A DNA stretch of 64,000 bases from Pseudopyrenochaeta lycopersici (GCA_003313425.1 NHZP01000044.1:62001-126000), one strand, 5' to 3'; shown: positions 24,346-35,520, counted from the first letter of the stretch. Notes: generated from the letters alone by a model not told the origin. A program made the numbers and translations.

Positions 24346-25503
24346 ATGTCTGAACAGCAATCCCAGCCTGCGCCTCAGGTACCACACACGACCGTCACGC
24401 CTCCACAACCGCGAACCCAAGAAGGCCCAAGTCCTGCTATAATACCCGGCCCTGCAAACATTACCCAAGATACAACCAACACGGCCCCAGCGACAGCCGT
24501 GCACCCTTCCGCTCTAGCAACCACACAAGCGCCTCCTGCTGAGGAGTCACTCGGCTTCAATGACAGACTCAATGCCAGCGACCGGTACTGGAAATTCAAA
24601 GCCGCCTTGCAAACAATTCTGATCATTGTGGGCATCATCGGCATTGGTTGCATGGGGTGGGCTACCTCAACGGCCCCGGTTTTGGGCTTCTACGACTCCT
24701 ACTTTCCGCTTTGGCCGCCTATAATCACCTTTGTCGCATCTGTCATCTGGTGCACCATCTGCATTCTCGTATACCTTGCCCGCAAGAAACCCGTGCACCC
24801 TGGCACGCGCGTTGCCATCGACCTCATTCTATGGCTGGCTTTCATCGTCACTGCGCTATTTGCCATGGCGACTTTGTCGGAGCTGATGACCTGGGGCAAC
24901 TATGGCAGCCTCAATGCGTTTGGCTATTACTCCAGCCGTGGAGATTATGAGTTGGCAAGTAACGGGACCTGGGTCTGGGAGCAAAACGATAGCTATGTTT
25001 CGTCTCCCCGAACTTGTACCGGCTACAGCTACGATTACAGTTTCAAGAATTGCGCCGAACAGGATGCATACATCAACAAGCTGTGGCAAGCAAAGCCCCA
25101 TCGCGTCAGCATCGAACTCGTTGGCGTAGTTTGCCAGTTCATCAGTCTGGTTTTGCATTTCGCCCTCTTTGTCTGGGCTTGTGTGGATACGCACTACCAC
25201 AATCGCAACAAAGTTAGCAAAGATGCGGAGAAGATCGCCGCCGGGATCGTGCAGACCATGATCAATAATGGAGCCGTCATTCCGCCGCCGGGACAAGCAT
25301 ACATGAGACCGGCCATGGGTCAGGGCATGTACTACCAGCTTCCACCTCAACAAGCGTATCCCTTGGCAACCATGTATCCACAGCGCACACCACACCAGTA
25401 TCAACAAACGGTTCCCGGGCAATATCATGCTGCGGGCTCTGCAGCCCTAGGGCCCGCGACAGGTCCGAGCAATGAGAAAAGCCAGGGTCCGCGATTTGCT
25501 TAA
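24346..25503 (+). CDS. Four-TM MARVEL-like membrane protein, 385 aa, single exon
   Basis: The frame stays open upstream of 24346, but the in-frame ATG there (ATAATG context, MSEQQSQPAP) is the best start. Residues 1-80 are Pro/Thr/Ala-rich and disordered. Four hydrophobic segments follow: about 84-106 (TILIIVGIIGIGCMGW), 122-144 (PIITFVASVIWCTICILVY), 153-178 (IDLILWLAFIVTALFAMATL) and 262-290 (IELVGVVCQFISLVLHFALFVW). A loop with four Tyr and two Cys precedes the last one. The Pro/Gln/Tyr-rich tail is probably cytoplasmic. The spacing of hydrophobic segments fits MARVEL-type proteins of the fungal plasma membrane, but I recognise no defined family member. Confidence 0.75.
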   Translation: MSEQQSQPAPQVPHTTVTPPQPRTQEGPSPAIIPGPANITQDTTNTAPATAVHPSALATTQAPPAEESLGFNDRLNASDRYWKFKAALQTILIIVGIIGIGCMGWATSTAPVLGFYDSYFPLWPPIITFVASVIWCTICILVYLARKKPVHPGTRVAIDLILWLAFIVTALFAMATLSELMTWGNYGSLNAFGYYSSRGDYELASNGTWVWEQNDSYVSSPRTCTGYSYDYSFKNCAEQDAYINKLWQAKPHRVSIELVGVVCQFISLVLHFALFVWACVDTHYHNRNKVSKDAEKIAAGIVQTMINNGAVIPPPGQAYMRPAMGQGMYYQLPPQQAYPLATMYPQRTPHQYQQTVPGQYHAAGSAALGPATGPSNEKSQGPRFA

Positions 25504-25561
25504 GCAGGAAAGCTCAATTCGGAACGCTGTTTTATTAGCAGACGCACTTGGGTTAATATTC

Positions 25562-25567
25562 AATAAA
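25562..25567 (+). terminator. Polyadenylation signal AATAAA
   Basis: AATAAA lies about 60 bp after the stop codon of the four-TM protein gene, within an A/T-rich tract. This is the expected place for the 3'-end signal. Confidence 0.45.
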
Positions 25568-25783
25568 AAAGTTTAATATTTTCAGACTTGGTGTATCTTC
25601 TCTTGCAGTGACAGATGACCACGATTTCCCCAAAGCTTTCCAACGCTAATTGACAAACAATATAAGATATCTTATGATTCCTGGGGGCGGGTGCTGTTTT
25701 ACAGTATCGAGTCGCCAACGCTTCCCCCCCAATTGGGCTACTTTTCCCGTCGGCAGCATCTTAGACCGGTTTCTTATCAGTGA

Positions 25784-26520
25784 TTATAAACACTCTTTGG
25801 CAACCTGTGCCATGGTCTTTTCGTACTCTGCGACCTCCTTGGCGCCAATTAGTGTAAAGTCCCTTTTCCTCCCTTCGAATACAATATACGGCACACTATC
25901 CACTCCATTCCCTGTCTGTTCTCGAATCGCCATTTTCGTCTCCATCAATTCCTCAGTCTCATCCTCTACCACCTTGTTTGCCTCGCTTTCCGACAAGCCC
26001 CCTGCTATACATGCCTTGAGTAGAGTCTCTGGGCTAGATGGGTGCTTTCTTTGGGTAAAATATTGCTCGTACAAGCTTTCCAATGCCTTGAGTGCAGCTT
26101 CGGGGCTCTTGTTGTTCTGAAGCCACTGTAGTATGCGATGTGCATGCAGGGTGTTTGCTATCATTCCGCCTCCAAAGTCAAACTCTACACCTTCTGCTTT
26201 GCCTAGGCTCCCCATGTGTGCACTATACATGTCCATTCTCTTTTCGCTGCCGTTGTATTTTTCATTCTTATACCACTCATGCTTGTCCTGGCCCTCTTGA
26301 CTGAAGTCAGGGTAGAGTTGGTAGGGTGCAAGTTTGAGGGTGAAAGTCGCGGGAGAGGAGGGATTGGACTGCCGATATGATGCGAGTGCATTATTCAAGC
26401 GGAGAAAGCCTAGGTATGTCCTGCGTTGAAGTGTTAGGGAAAGCAAGTGAAGAAAAGAGAAGCGGCGAACCAGGGACATATGGTATCAAGAGTAAATGTA
26501 ATTGTTGATTCATAAGGCAT
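25784..26520 (-). CDS. FrnE-like DsbA-family oxidoreductase, 228 aa
   Basis: Exons are 26520-26471 and 26420-25784. The 50-nt intron splits the Trp codon inside the active-site motif, giving FTLDTICPW-TYLGFLRLNNAL. The branch CTAAC and CAG acceptor are good; the donor GTTCGC is weak but no other gives a family-like protein. After the thioredoxin-fold start comes the alpha-helical insert typical of FrnE proteins: LAPYQLYPDF, MDMYSAHMGSLGKAEGVEFDFGG, TLHAHRIL and LYEQYF. The C-terminal part is VPYIVFEGRKRDFTLIGA. Relatives catalyse disulfide exchange or isomerisation; the physiological substrate is unknown. The motif CPWT lacks the second Cys, so this may work by a monothiol mechanism. Confidence 0.88.
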
Positions 26521-26975
26521 GGCTGGGGCAGGTGGGTAGTGAGGTCAGTGAGGTTATGTTGGATAACAAGAAAGTTGTCGTAAATTGAAGGACACGGCTT
26601 GGCTTAAGACCCTTGAATTCGACAGGGAGCTTGAGATAGCTCCATGTCTCCGGTTAACGTCATGCGGGGTGACCTTGGGGGGTGCTCCACTCGATCTAGC
26701 GCTAGCTATCCGAGATGTGGCTGGAGCGGGTGGCGTTTGAGATTTGATGATCATGGGATGAAAGCGTACAGCTTCAGAAGCTCTACCAATAACTCTTGGG
26801 ATTGAAACTATTTGAACAATGTCTTGAGAGGGTGACTGCTCAGATCTAGCGCAAAAATTCTAGCCAACTCTTCCACTCAGCTCATGGAAGAATACCGGTA
26901 TCAAACAAAACTCGCATATGCTAATTAATGGTGCCATCGCGCCATGGTCGGGACGGACAGCGGGCCGAACCTCGA
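26521..26975. other. Intergenic, 0.45 kb
   Basis: The FrnE promoter region and the RVS167 3' end. A minus-strand frame at 26554-26754 has no family resemblance. Confidence 0.5.
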
Positions 26976-28557
26976 CTATTGGTTCAATTTGACATAGTTA
27001 CCTGCAAGGCTGTCAGTGTGTGAGTCTTTTGATAAATCGTGTTGATGCCTACCTGGGAATTGTCCCTGCTTGCCTCGGACCTTTCCGATCCACCACTCGT
27101 TTTCATTCTGCGTCCGTGAAACAATCTCAATCACGTCGCCGGTCAAGAAGCTGAGATCGCCTTCAGCTTGAGCCTCATAGTCATACAGGGCTGTGACGTG
27201 TTCGGCCGCAGGTATGCCGCTGAGCCGTGAAGGCTTCGGCTTTGGTGGTGGAGGCGCCGCGCCTTTTGATTTTGCGACGGAGCCCCAAGATCCAGCAGAC
27301 AGTGCTGGCGACTTTATATCTCCAATGGTGCCGGCAGGCCCAGGGCTGTAAGGAGGCGGAGGTGTGTCTGTTCCATCTTCTGAGATTGATGCGCGGCCGG
27401 CCTTTGCTTCTAGTGCCTTTGCCGCGTACTTGGACTGGCCTGGACGTGCGCCGGCGGGTCGGCCGCCGGTTGTCTTGAACTTGGTGATTGAAATCTTCTC
27501 GGCTTGCTCTTGGATGTCTCCTCGCTTCTTCTCGTATGCAGCTTCAATGTCGAGGGTCAGGTCGAAGTAGCCAATGTCGAGCCGCTGCATGCGCTCGTGT
27601 AGGGTATAGAAGACGTTGAGCTGCATGTAGTAGAAAGACTGAAACAGTGGCTTGATGAATTCTCTTTCGAGGGCGAATAGTTTCGGTAGCTCGTCCTTGA
27701 GCAAGTCGTTGAAGTAGTTGTAGTCCTGGGTTGCCTGCTCTGCATCGCTCTCGGCGCGGTACATGGCCTTCTCGTCCTTGAGCGTCTTGTCCTTCTTCTC
27801 CTGCAGTTTCTTGAGGGATGCGCGGTGGCGGTCGTAGTCGAGCTGCTTGTGGTCGCGCTTGCTGGCGATTTTGCGCACCGCCTTGATAATCTCCAACAGC
27901 TCGTCGGCCGGGCGAATGACGCGCGACTCAATCATTTCCAATTCCGGCTTCAGCGTCTCTTGCAGCTCCTGCACGACAGACTCGTACTGGTCACACGCCT
28001 CTATGCCTGCCGCGTTGCCTTCGTCGTGGAACGAGTCGGCGTCGGACATTCGTCCGGAGATGGGTTTGTAGACTTCAGCGATGGCTTTGGAGAACTCTAT
28101 CTGATGGGAGAGCATGCCTGGGACCATATGTTAGGGGGGCTAGAGCGCAGGGCAAAGGCAAGTATACACACCATTTATGGCCTCGAAGTACCTAGCACAT
28201 GTCAGCCACACTCTGGTCGAGAGCAAGATTCAGGGCAGGGCCTACTTTTTTGATTCGTCGTGCAGCTTCTTCGTCTCCTTCTCCAGCTCCTCGAAGCGGC
28301 GCTCGGCGTCAATGTAGATGGCATCCTTTGTGATCTCGCCCTGCGCATCGCCCAGTTAGCGGATGTCCGGATCCCGGCGCATAGAGGCAGCGGGTGCTGC
28401 GATGGTGGGCTGTGGTAGACGTACAATGTTGAACCTCTGCTTGATGGTTTGCGGCGCCTACGTCGTCATGTTAGCCCGGTGTTGGAGCCCAGGCGGGGCG
28501 CGTAGGGTTGCTTGTCCATACCCGAGTGACGCTCTTGGTCAGGCCCTTCCAACTCAT
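26976..28557 (-). CDS. RVS167: Amphiphysin-like BAR-SH3 protein, 424 aa, six exons
   Basis: Minus-strand exons 28557-28522, 28457-28425, 28340-28246, 28191-28172, 28117-27053 and 27001-26976 join in frame. The start [20 protein letters not shown] and the following [20 protein letters not shown] are the N-BAR helix and BAR start of Rvs167/Hob1. The BAR domain runs to about residue 250, with [13 protein letters not shown], [22 protein letters not shown] and AYEKKRGD parts. A Pro/Ser/Ala linker follows, with PPPPYSPG and PPPPKPKPS. The C-terminal SH3 (about 365-424) reads [31 protein letters not shown]. Rvs167 forms a dimer with Rvs161 and drives membrane scission at cortical actin patches during endocytosis. 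The gene has unusually small exons (33, 20 and 26 nt). Confidence 0.94.
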
Positions 28558-29269
28558 GGCGGGGGGTTTTGTGGTGGGTGACGGTGGATTGTGGTGGAGG
28601 TTGCTGCACACCTAGGGTATCGCAAGCGTGTTGGAATATACCGTTTACAGGGCAGAAGGGAGCAGACAGCGCAGAGGGCTTATGGATGCGCGGGATGCGT
28701 TTGGCGGCGTGGCTAAGTTCTCTGGTGTCTTGTCGCTCCTGCCTATGACGTGCAAGCAGTGGCTTAGACGCCTCGTGCGCTGTGGCAGAAATACGCGGCC
28801 CGGGGTCTGGCGAGAGCTCCGATTGAAGGGCGCAACTCGGGTGCACACGACGACGATTTGCGGTTCAAGTAGAGGAGAAATCATGTACAGTCTGCAAGGC
28901 CAGCACGACCCCCAGCATCTCCGACAGAATCCGGACTATCACTGTCGCTGACGGGGTGCTGCTTGCGGACAATGGGCGGCCGAGCGTGCCAACCGCCCCG
29001 ACCACCACGGCCGACAATTTTCCACCAGAACCCAACTCTAACAATTCCCGCTTGGCTGTTTGTTCAGTAGGGTCCCTGGATTTGTGCACACGCCAATGCC
29101 AATTCCGCCAGACAAATATACACAGTGCCATCAAACCAGACGGGCGTTGAGCTGTGATGCCTGAGGGGCACGCCCTTGGTCGCTTAGTCAGAAGCAGCCG
29201 GCAAAAGCTTTGAGCTCGAGGACGAGGCGACTCACAACCACCACCACCACCACCTCCACCTCCCCCATC
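28558..29269. promoter_or_regulatory. RVS167-NFS1 divergent intergenic region
   Basis: The 712 bp between the two start codons must hold both promoters. A (CAC/ACC)n run sits directly before the NFS1 ATG at 29238-29262, inside the likely 5' UTR. Long frames on both strands overlap each other and show no family features. Confidence 0.5.
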
Positions 29270-31030
29270 ATGGTGAATGTTACCCCCACCGTCGCGAGGC
29301 AGGCCCTCCGCATTGCCTCTCGTCGCTATCCATCGTCGTCATTTTCACGCTTCTCCCCCCGCACAGCTGCTGAGGGCCGGCGGCATTATGTCTCGGAGAC
29401 CAAGCCTTCGCATGCCACGGTCAATCTCGACACAACCATCAAGGCGGACCGAGAGGCCTTTTTGAAACAGACAGGAACGCGGCCACAGGATGCGACAATG
29501 CCAACTACTGGCAATAGCGCCGATGCCATGATGAGCCCAACTGCTGGTAAACTCCGGTCGTGGCCCCCCCGCCTGCCATGGTGCTGACCCTCGTAGGCAT
29601 ACTGAAGCAAGCCACCGTCATGGACCAAGGCTCTCGCCCCATCTATCTTGACATGCAAGCCACAACCCCCATGGACCCACGTGTGGTAGACGCCATGCTG
29701 CCCTTCATGACTGGCCTGTACGGCAACCCACATTCGCGTACCCACGCCTACGGCTGGGAGACAGACAAGGGCGTAGAGGACGCCCGTGCACACATTGCAG
29801 ACCTCATTGGCGCTGACCCCAAAGAGATCATCTTCACCAGCGGTGCCACGGAGAGCAATAACATGAGCATCAAGGGTGTGGCCCGCTTCTTCGGCCGATC
29901 AGGCAAGAAGAAGCACATCATCACTTGCCAGACCGAGCACAAGTGCGTTCTCGACAGCTGCAGGCATTTGACCGACGAAGGCTTTTCCGTCACATATCTT
30001 CCAGTGCAGCCCAATGGTCTCATCGACATGGCCCAGCTCGAGGCAGCCATGCGGCCAGACACTGCCATTGTCAGTATCATGACCGTCAACAACGAGATTG
30101 GTGTCGTACAGCCTGTAGAAGAGATTGGCAGACTCTGCCGGTCCAAGAAGATTTTTTTCCACACCGATGCCGCCCAGGCAGTTGGCAAGATCCCCATCGA
30201 CGTCAACAAGATGAACGTCGACTTGATGTCAATATCGGGCCACAAGATCTACGGACCAAAAGGTATTGGAGCATGCTACGTCCGACGGCGGCCACGAGTG
30301 AGACTAGACCCCATCATCAGCGGAGGTGGCCAAGAGCGAGGCCTGCGGAGTGGCACTCTCGCACCTCCTCTTGCCATCGGCATGGGTGAAGCCGCACGGA
30401 TCTGTAAAGAGGAAATGAGTGTAAGTCAACCCGTCCCCACTGCGCGCTTTTACTATGATTATATGCTTTATACATGCATGGCTTGCAGAGCGTTAGGCGG
30501 CCTCTGGCCGTCGACGCGCCGTGTTGATAAACAAGCCAGTCTATGAGTAGTTGCCTTTTGTCTTGTTGTTGCTTGATTCTCTTCTTGGCCAAGCTGACAA
30601 GATACAGTACGATTCCAAGCGCGTTGGTGCCTTGTCGAATCGCCTTCTCGAAGGCCTCCTATCGCTCGAGCATACCACTCTGAACGGCGACCGAGAACGA
30701 CATTATCCTGGATGCGTAAACGTATCGTTTGCCTACGTTGAGGGAGAATCGCTTCTCATGGCTCTCAAGGACATTGCCTTGTCGTCTGGCAGCGCCTGCA
30801 CCTCGGCTTCTTTGGAACCCAGCTACGTCCTCCGAGCCCTCGGCAGCAGCGATGAGAGTGCGCACAGCAGTATTCGATTCGGCATTGGTCGATTTACCAC
30901 GGATGCAGAGATTGACTACGTCCTGAAAGCCGTCCAGGAGCGAGTGACCTTCTTGCGAGAGCTCAGCCCACTCTGGGAGTTGGTGCAGGAGGGCATTGAC
31001 CTGAACACAATCGAGTGGAGCCAGCACTGA
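29270..31030 (+). CDS. NFS1: Mitochondrial cysteine desulfurase, 507 aa
   Basis: Exons 29270-29546, 29597-30420 and 30608-31030 join in frame. The first 40 residues are Arg/Ser-rich without acidic residues ([17 protein letters not shown]), a mitochondrial import signal. The PLP enzyme body shows [32 protein letters not shown] and [11 protein letters not shown]. The Schiff-base lysine is in [10 protein letters not shown] (about 309), and the mobile catalytic loop has SGSACTSAS with Cys near 431. The C-terminus [18 protein letters not shown] is the eukaryotic Nfs1 tail. The enzyme takes sulfur from cysteine for Fe-S clusters and feeds the tRNA thiolation relay (Tum1, Uba4, Urm1). The second intron, 187 nt, is the longest in the window. 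Confidence 0.96.
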
Positions 31031-31461
31031 GCAAGAATGTATACCCTGGGGAGGATTTTGTATATTATCGGGCGCATTTTTACCTTGGCAGCATCATGGT
31101 TTCCCACGCTCGCTGAGGCGTTAACGACTGGCATGATCACATTCGCTGTACCATACTATATAGCTCTGCACATAAATTGCCACGAGCACAGAATTGTAAT
31201 ATTTTGAAGATGGCGTACCAAGATGTATTTGGACGTGACGCGCCATTCCTTGCGATGTTTTCATGCGTGATTTTGGTTTTTGCTACTCTAACCTTTTGGC
31301 CCATGGATTTAAACCGTCATGTTGGCTTTTGCATTCTGAAGCTAGGTCGGATACGATGTCGTGGTGGACTTGATGGTATGTATATCGCCAAGGTGTTGAG
31401 GGTCATTGTCGACGTTTAGGCCCAGAGCTCCCCCCGCCAACCCTCGACTTTGACGTGCAGC
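31031..31461. other. Intergenic, 0.43 kb
   Basis: The NFS1 3' region and VPS23 promoter on the same strand. A short frame at 31210-31419 has one hydrophobic segment but no other support. Confidence 0.5.
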
Positions 31462-33469
31462 ATGGCCGGCGTGCCTGAGAAAGTACTCAACTGGCTATAC
31501 AGCGTCCTGACGAGTGTACTTCCCCCATGGGTCTGCCCAAAGAGTTGTATACTGATGCAGTCTCACAGGAATATGTAGACGTAAATCGTACCTACCACGA
31601 CGCGGCCGAGGCACTTGCCAACTACCCTTCACTGTCCCCGCGCACCGAAATCTACAGTACTACCAGACTACACCCCAGCGTTTGATGCGCCCATACTTAC
31701 GACATCAGCATATGAGAATGGAGCCTCGGCACTGCTACTCCTCCTCAGCGGGACGTTGCCTGTTACCTTTCGCGGCGCAACATACGGCTTCCCGGTAGCA
31801 ATATGGGTGCCTCACACTTACCCCCGAGAACCGCCCATCGTCTATGTCACACCCTCGCAAGACATGATTGTAAGACCTGGGCAACATGTGAGCGGAGATG
31901 GCAGGGTATACCACCCATACCTGGCACAGTGGGGGAAATACTGGGATGTGAGTGCGGCATGCGCTCTGCAGCGACCGGACGGCCACGAAATGAAGAAGGA
32001 GAAGAAGAAGAAGAAGAAGGAGAAGCCATGGGCTGACGTTGCGTAGAAATCTACCTTGTTCGACTTCCTAGCCGTACTACGAGGCGTTTTTGCAAAAGAG
32101 CCGCCTGTACGGTCCAAGCAGCAGCAGCCGCAATCCAATGCGCCCGCGCCGCAAGCACCTCCGCCAGTACCTCCACCCCCGGCAGAATGGCGTCGCTCAA
32201 CACAGGGGACTCCAGGGGCATCGGTGTCGCCAAGTTCATCGAGTCAAGCACCCGCACCGCCTCCAAAACCGCCCAAGCCCCACGAGCAGAATAAACAAAC
32301 CCCCCAGCCCCAGCATGATCGATACTCACAACCGCCTCCTCTACCACCTCACCCGCCTCAGCAACCTCAATCACAACAGTATCAGCAATCACAAAGATCC
32401 AGTTATGGAGCACCGCCGAACTGGCAGCAGCAGCCTCCGCCGGCTCACCACAGTGCTCAACACCGGCAATCGAGTTATGATATGAGCCCAGCAACGCCGT
32501 CATCCCGACCTCCGCGCCCACAGGTTCAAGTACAAGGCTACCAGCCCAATTCGTATGACCTCGGGAGTCCTGTGAGTCCCCTCACTCCAGAAGGCAATCG
32601 GACGACATCCCGCTATGGACGGCCAGCCCCAGCCCCCCAACAATCTGGCACTGTGTCGCAAGCACAGCAGTATCAAGGGCCGCCACCACCTCAGCAGCAG
32701 CAATATGGTCATCCACCTCCTATCCAACAACAGTACCAACAGCCACCTCAGGGTTACCCACAGCAACACCAACAGCGACAACCCCCGCCTCAGCAACACG
32801 CTCCGCCAGTTTCAAACCCACCCATCGATCTCCTCGACGACTCGCTGGAGGTCACAATACCTTCGCAGATGGGCAATCAAGCGCCAATACCTGTTCCTCC
32901 TGTGCCCCCAAATCCTGAGAAAGATGCCCTCCTCAGGGCGCTTAGTCAAACTCTCGTGTCGCAGATACGGCAGACGGTGTCTTCAAACATGTCCGCCGTG
33001 GCCCCTCTTCGCGCCCAACAAGCCGCCTTGCAAACAGCATACTCTCGGTTGCAAGCTGAACTGGGTGAACTGCAACAACTCGATGCTGCATTGGCGTCGA
33101 ACGAGCAGGTCTTAAAGGGCGCCATGATTGAGGCAGACCGAGTTATGGAGGACGCACGAAGACGGAAAGCGCCGGACGTGGATGATGTGCTAGTCGCTCC
33201 AACCGTGGTGGGTGGGCAACTGTACACACTTGCTGCAGAAGAGAAGGGTATTGCGGACGCATTATTCGTTCTTGGTAGGGCTCTAGACAAGGGGCGGGTT
33301 AGTGCAGATGTGTTCGTCAAGGTAGGTATTCATCACAAATATTTTGAACCAAAAGGAGCTAACATGGCAACAGCAAACCAGAAGTCTTGCGAGAGAGCAA
33401 TTCTTGAAGAAGGCGCTGATCAAGAAGATCGCCAAGGGTATGGCCCTGGATGAGTACCAAATGCGATAG
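31462..33469 (+). CDS. VPS23: ESCRT-I subunit, TSG101/Vps23 family, 583 aa, five exons
   Basis: Exons 31462-31515, 31569-31656, 31709-31947, 32047-33321 and 33374-33469 join in frame. The UEV domain fills about residues 1-150: VLNWLYSVLTS-EYVDVNRTY, TEIYTYENGASALLL, GTLPVTFRGATYGFPVAIWVP, PPIVYVTPSQDM, YHPYLAQWGKYWD-KSTLFDFLAVLRGVF. As in TSG101, the E2 catalytic Cys is absent, so it should bind ubiquitin and P(T/S)AP-type motifs without ligating. A long Pro/Gln-rich linker (about 160-420) leads to a coiled coil. The steadiness box QTRSLAREQFLKKALIKKIA lies near the C-terminus. The protein sorts ubiquitinated cargo into multivesicular endosomes. The 99-nt third intron (31948-32046) has an in-frame poly-Lys reading ending at the acceptor TAG. 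Confidence 0.95.
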
Positions 33470-34789
33470 TACCTAGCATGGGCATCAAGATGCTGACTAC
33501 ATATGATAATGGACACAACATATTAGGCATGCACTTGACTCTAGAACATTTATTCTCCTGACTTTTCTCATTGCATCCTTGGCATGTCATCAGTCACCAT
33601 ACTGCCAGCAAAGATGTTGATGAGGTTGGCTTGCTTACACACGCTCTAACGTGACATCACTCCACAGCACAGTCAGCCATACTGAGCATTCGCAGGAGCC
33701 TGTCACGGCCCGGCCGAGTTGGGGACTCGCAATCTTTGTTGGGAACATCGGCTTTACTTGGTACCAGTGTTCGTACGTAAGTACGCTTTATATATTCGTT
33801 GTTTTTCGTGCATTATTCTATTTTCCTGGAATACATATTCACCTCTTCACAATCTCCAGAGAGCAAACAATAATCCACTCTTTGGGAGAAGAAACTTCCC
33901 ACCAACCATTTCCTTTGGCCACAGTTATAGGCAATACTCCTTTCACGAAACCAAACCATACCATTGACACTCTCCTACCACAAATTTAAAAATGGCCCGC
34001 CCGACATTCAACTGGCTCGGTCTCGGCATCCAATTCGACTCGCCGCAAACCAGGGCAAAAGCAAATCCATGGGCCCACCAACGCCTCCGTGCGCACAGGA
34101 AGAATTCTGAAAAGAAGGAGCAGAGGGAGAGCGGGGGGGAATTGAGGGATATGTCGCCGCCACCGCCGCCGCCTGGTACGCCGACTGGTGAGACGACGAG
34201 AGATTCGTGAGGGTGTGGTGGGGTTGTAGAATAGGACGATGAGAATCTTATGAGTAATGTGTAATTACCATGGTATTTCACACCAGCAATACGAGCCTGA
34301 TGAGTTTTATGTGTCATTCGTCGCTGTGTGTACGGCCGTATTATTTCTGCGTAACCATCAGACTCACTTTACAAGTTACTGGATATTGGACAACATAAGG
34401 GCTGTCTAGGAAGTTATTTCACCGTTTCATAAATTGGGGAAGAGTAATCAACCAAGACATATAGGTTGATTGTATCTAAAGGGAATGTAGTCATAGGAGA
34501 CAGTATTTTGTCTAACATATGGCTCGAGACTACTCTCATCAGGAACCATCAAGCTTGTATCAGGAACCTCTTAGCGCTACCAGCCCATGTGACTCCAGGA
34601 GATAGACAAACTTAGCATGGTGCAAAACGCAAACACCAACGATGAGAGCCTTGCAAGTGGAGCTTAGATCCCGACCATCAGGGCATAACGCCAAGGACCG
34701 TGAGGAATGTCAACTTTCAGCCAATGTGAGTGTCACAAGGCCATTGAGGGCCATCCCGGGGCCTTGGTGCAACCGTGGAGCGTAGGCAG
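33470..34789. other. Intergenic around a weak small ORF, 1.3 kb
   Basis: Apart from the small frame at 33992-34210 (listed separately) I see no gene. Sequence right of 34320 is AT-rich and featureless. A short repeated frame at 33650-33990 reads through pyrimidine-rich DNA and lacks any family signal. Confidence 0.45.
33992..34210 (+). CDS. Possible small basic protein, 72 aa
   Basis: The frame starts at an ATG preceded by AAAA, a good fungal start context. It encodes MARPTFNWLGLGIQF, a basic middle (RAKANPWAHQRLRAHRKNSEKK) and a Pro-rich tail with six consecutive Pro. No family is recognised and no intron is needed. It could be a genuine short peptide or a chance frame; codon conservation in relatives would decide. 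Confidence 0.3.
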   Translation: MARPTFNWLGLGIQFDSPQTRAKANPWAHQRLRAHRKNSEKKEQRESGGELRDMSPPPPPPGTPTGETTRDS

Positions 34790-35520
34790 CTAATTGTCAG
34801 CCCAGTTGAAGTCAACATTCTGACGCTCCATGGCCTCGCGGGCCGAGGGATTGCCACAGACTGGGCCCCAAACTTGCGCCGCGAACTGGCCGGGGGCAAT
34901 ATTATTGCCATAGAATTCGTAGTCTGCGGCCATTAGCATCCTCGCATTTTGACATAGGAGAGAATACTCACAGCAGTAGAAGCGACCCGGGTACTGAACG
35001 CCATCGCTGCAGTGTCCAAGAGCACAGCCAATGCGGGTAGTGTTGCGCCACACTACTTGGGTGAAGTGGCCCCACGCAGGGTCATAGTGAGGATTGTCGT
35101 ACGGGTACTTGGTCTCCTCCTCATGCCAGCCGTTGGTGGCGGTATGGGCGAACTTGAGCCAATCGTAATAAGTGCTGGGAGCCGGCTTCACAGAGGAGAG
35201 ATTGCTACCCGGGCGGTGCTGGGCGTGTCAGTGACTCAAAAGGAGATGTGCATGCTCCAACAACTCACGTGCTTGGGTTTGTAGGTGCACTGTGCAACAT
35301 CTGCGCGCGCGGCATCGGCAAGACGCGTGTCCCAGACGAGGTCTCGAGCACAGTGGAGTCGACGCCAGTACCAATGAGCCCGCATCACCACGCTGATGAA
35401 GTTGCGGTCATTCTGACGGGGGGCAGCATCGTCGACAAGCTCACGGGGCTGAACGTCGTGGGCTGGAGCAGCGACTACAGTGGCAGCCACGAGAGCGACC
35501 AGTGAAGCGAGAATCTTCAT
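34790..35520 (-). CDS. Secreted CAP/SCP/PR-1-like protein, 210 aa
   Basis: Minus-strand exons are 35520-35269, 35218-34972 and 34923-34790. Residues 1-18 (MKILASLVALVAATVVAA) are a signal peptide, followed by a possible propeptide ending near PREL. The CAP domain shows AHWYWRRLHCARDLVWDTRLADAA, HEEETKYPYDN, the CAP1 signature GHFTQVVWRNTTRIGC, and a CAP2 signature formed only after splicing, RFYC-YYEFYGNNI. Fungal CAP proteins bind sterols or lipids and are exported; some act in host interaction. The last intron (34971-34924) is 48 nt, a multiple of three without a stop, so retention would insert 16 residues into CAP2. A TATAAA on the minus strand at 35716-35711 could be the TATA box. Confidence 0.9.
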
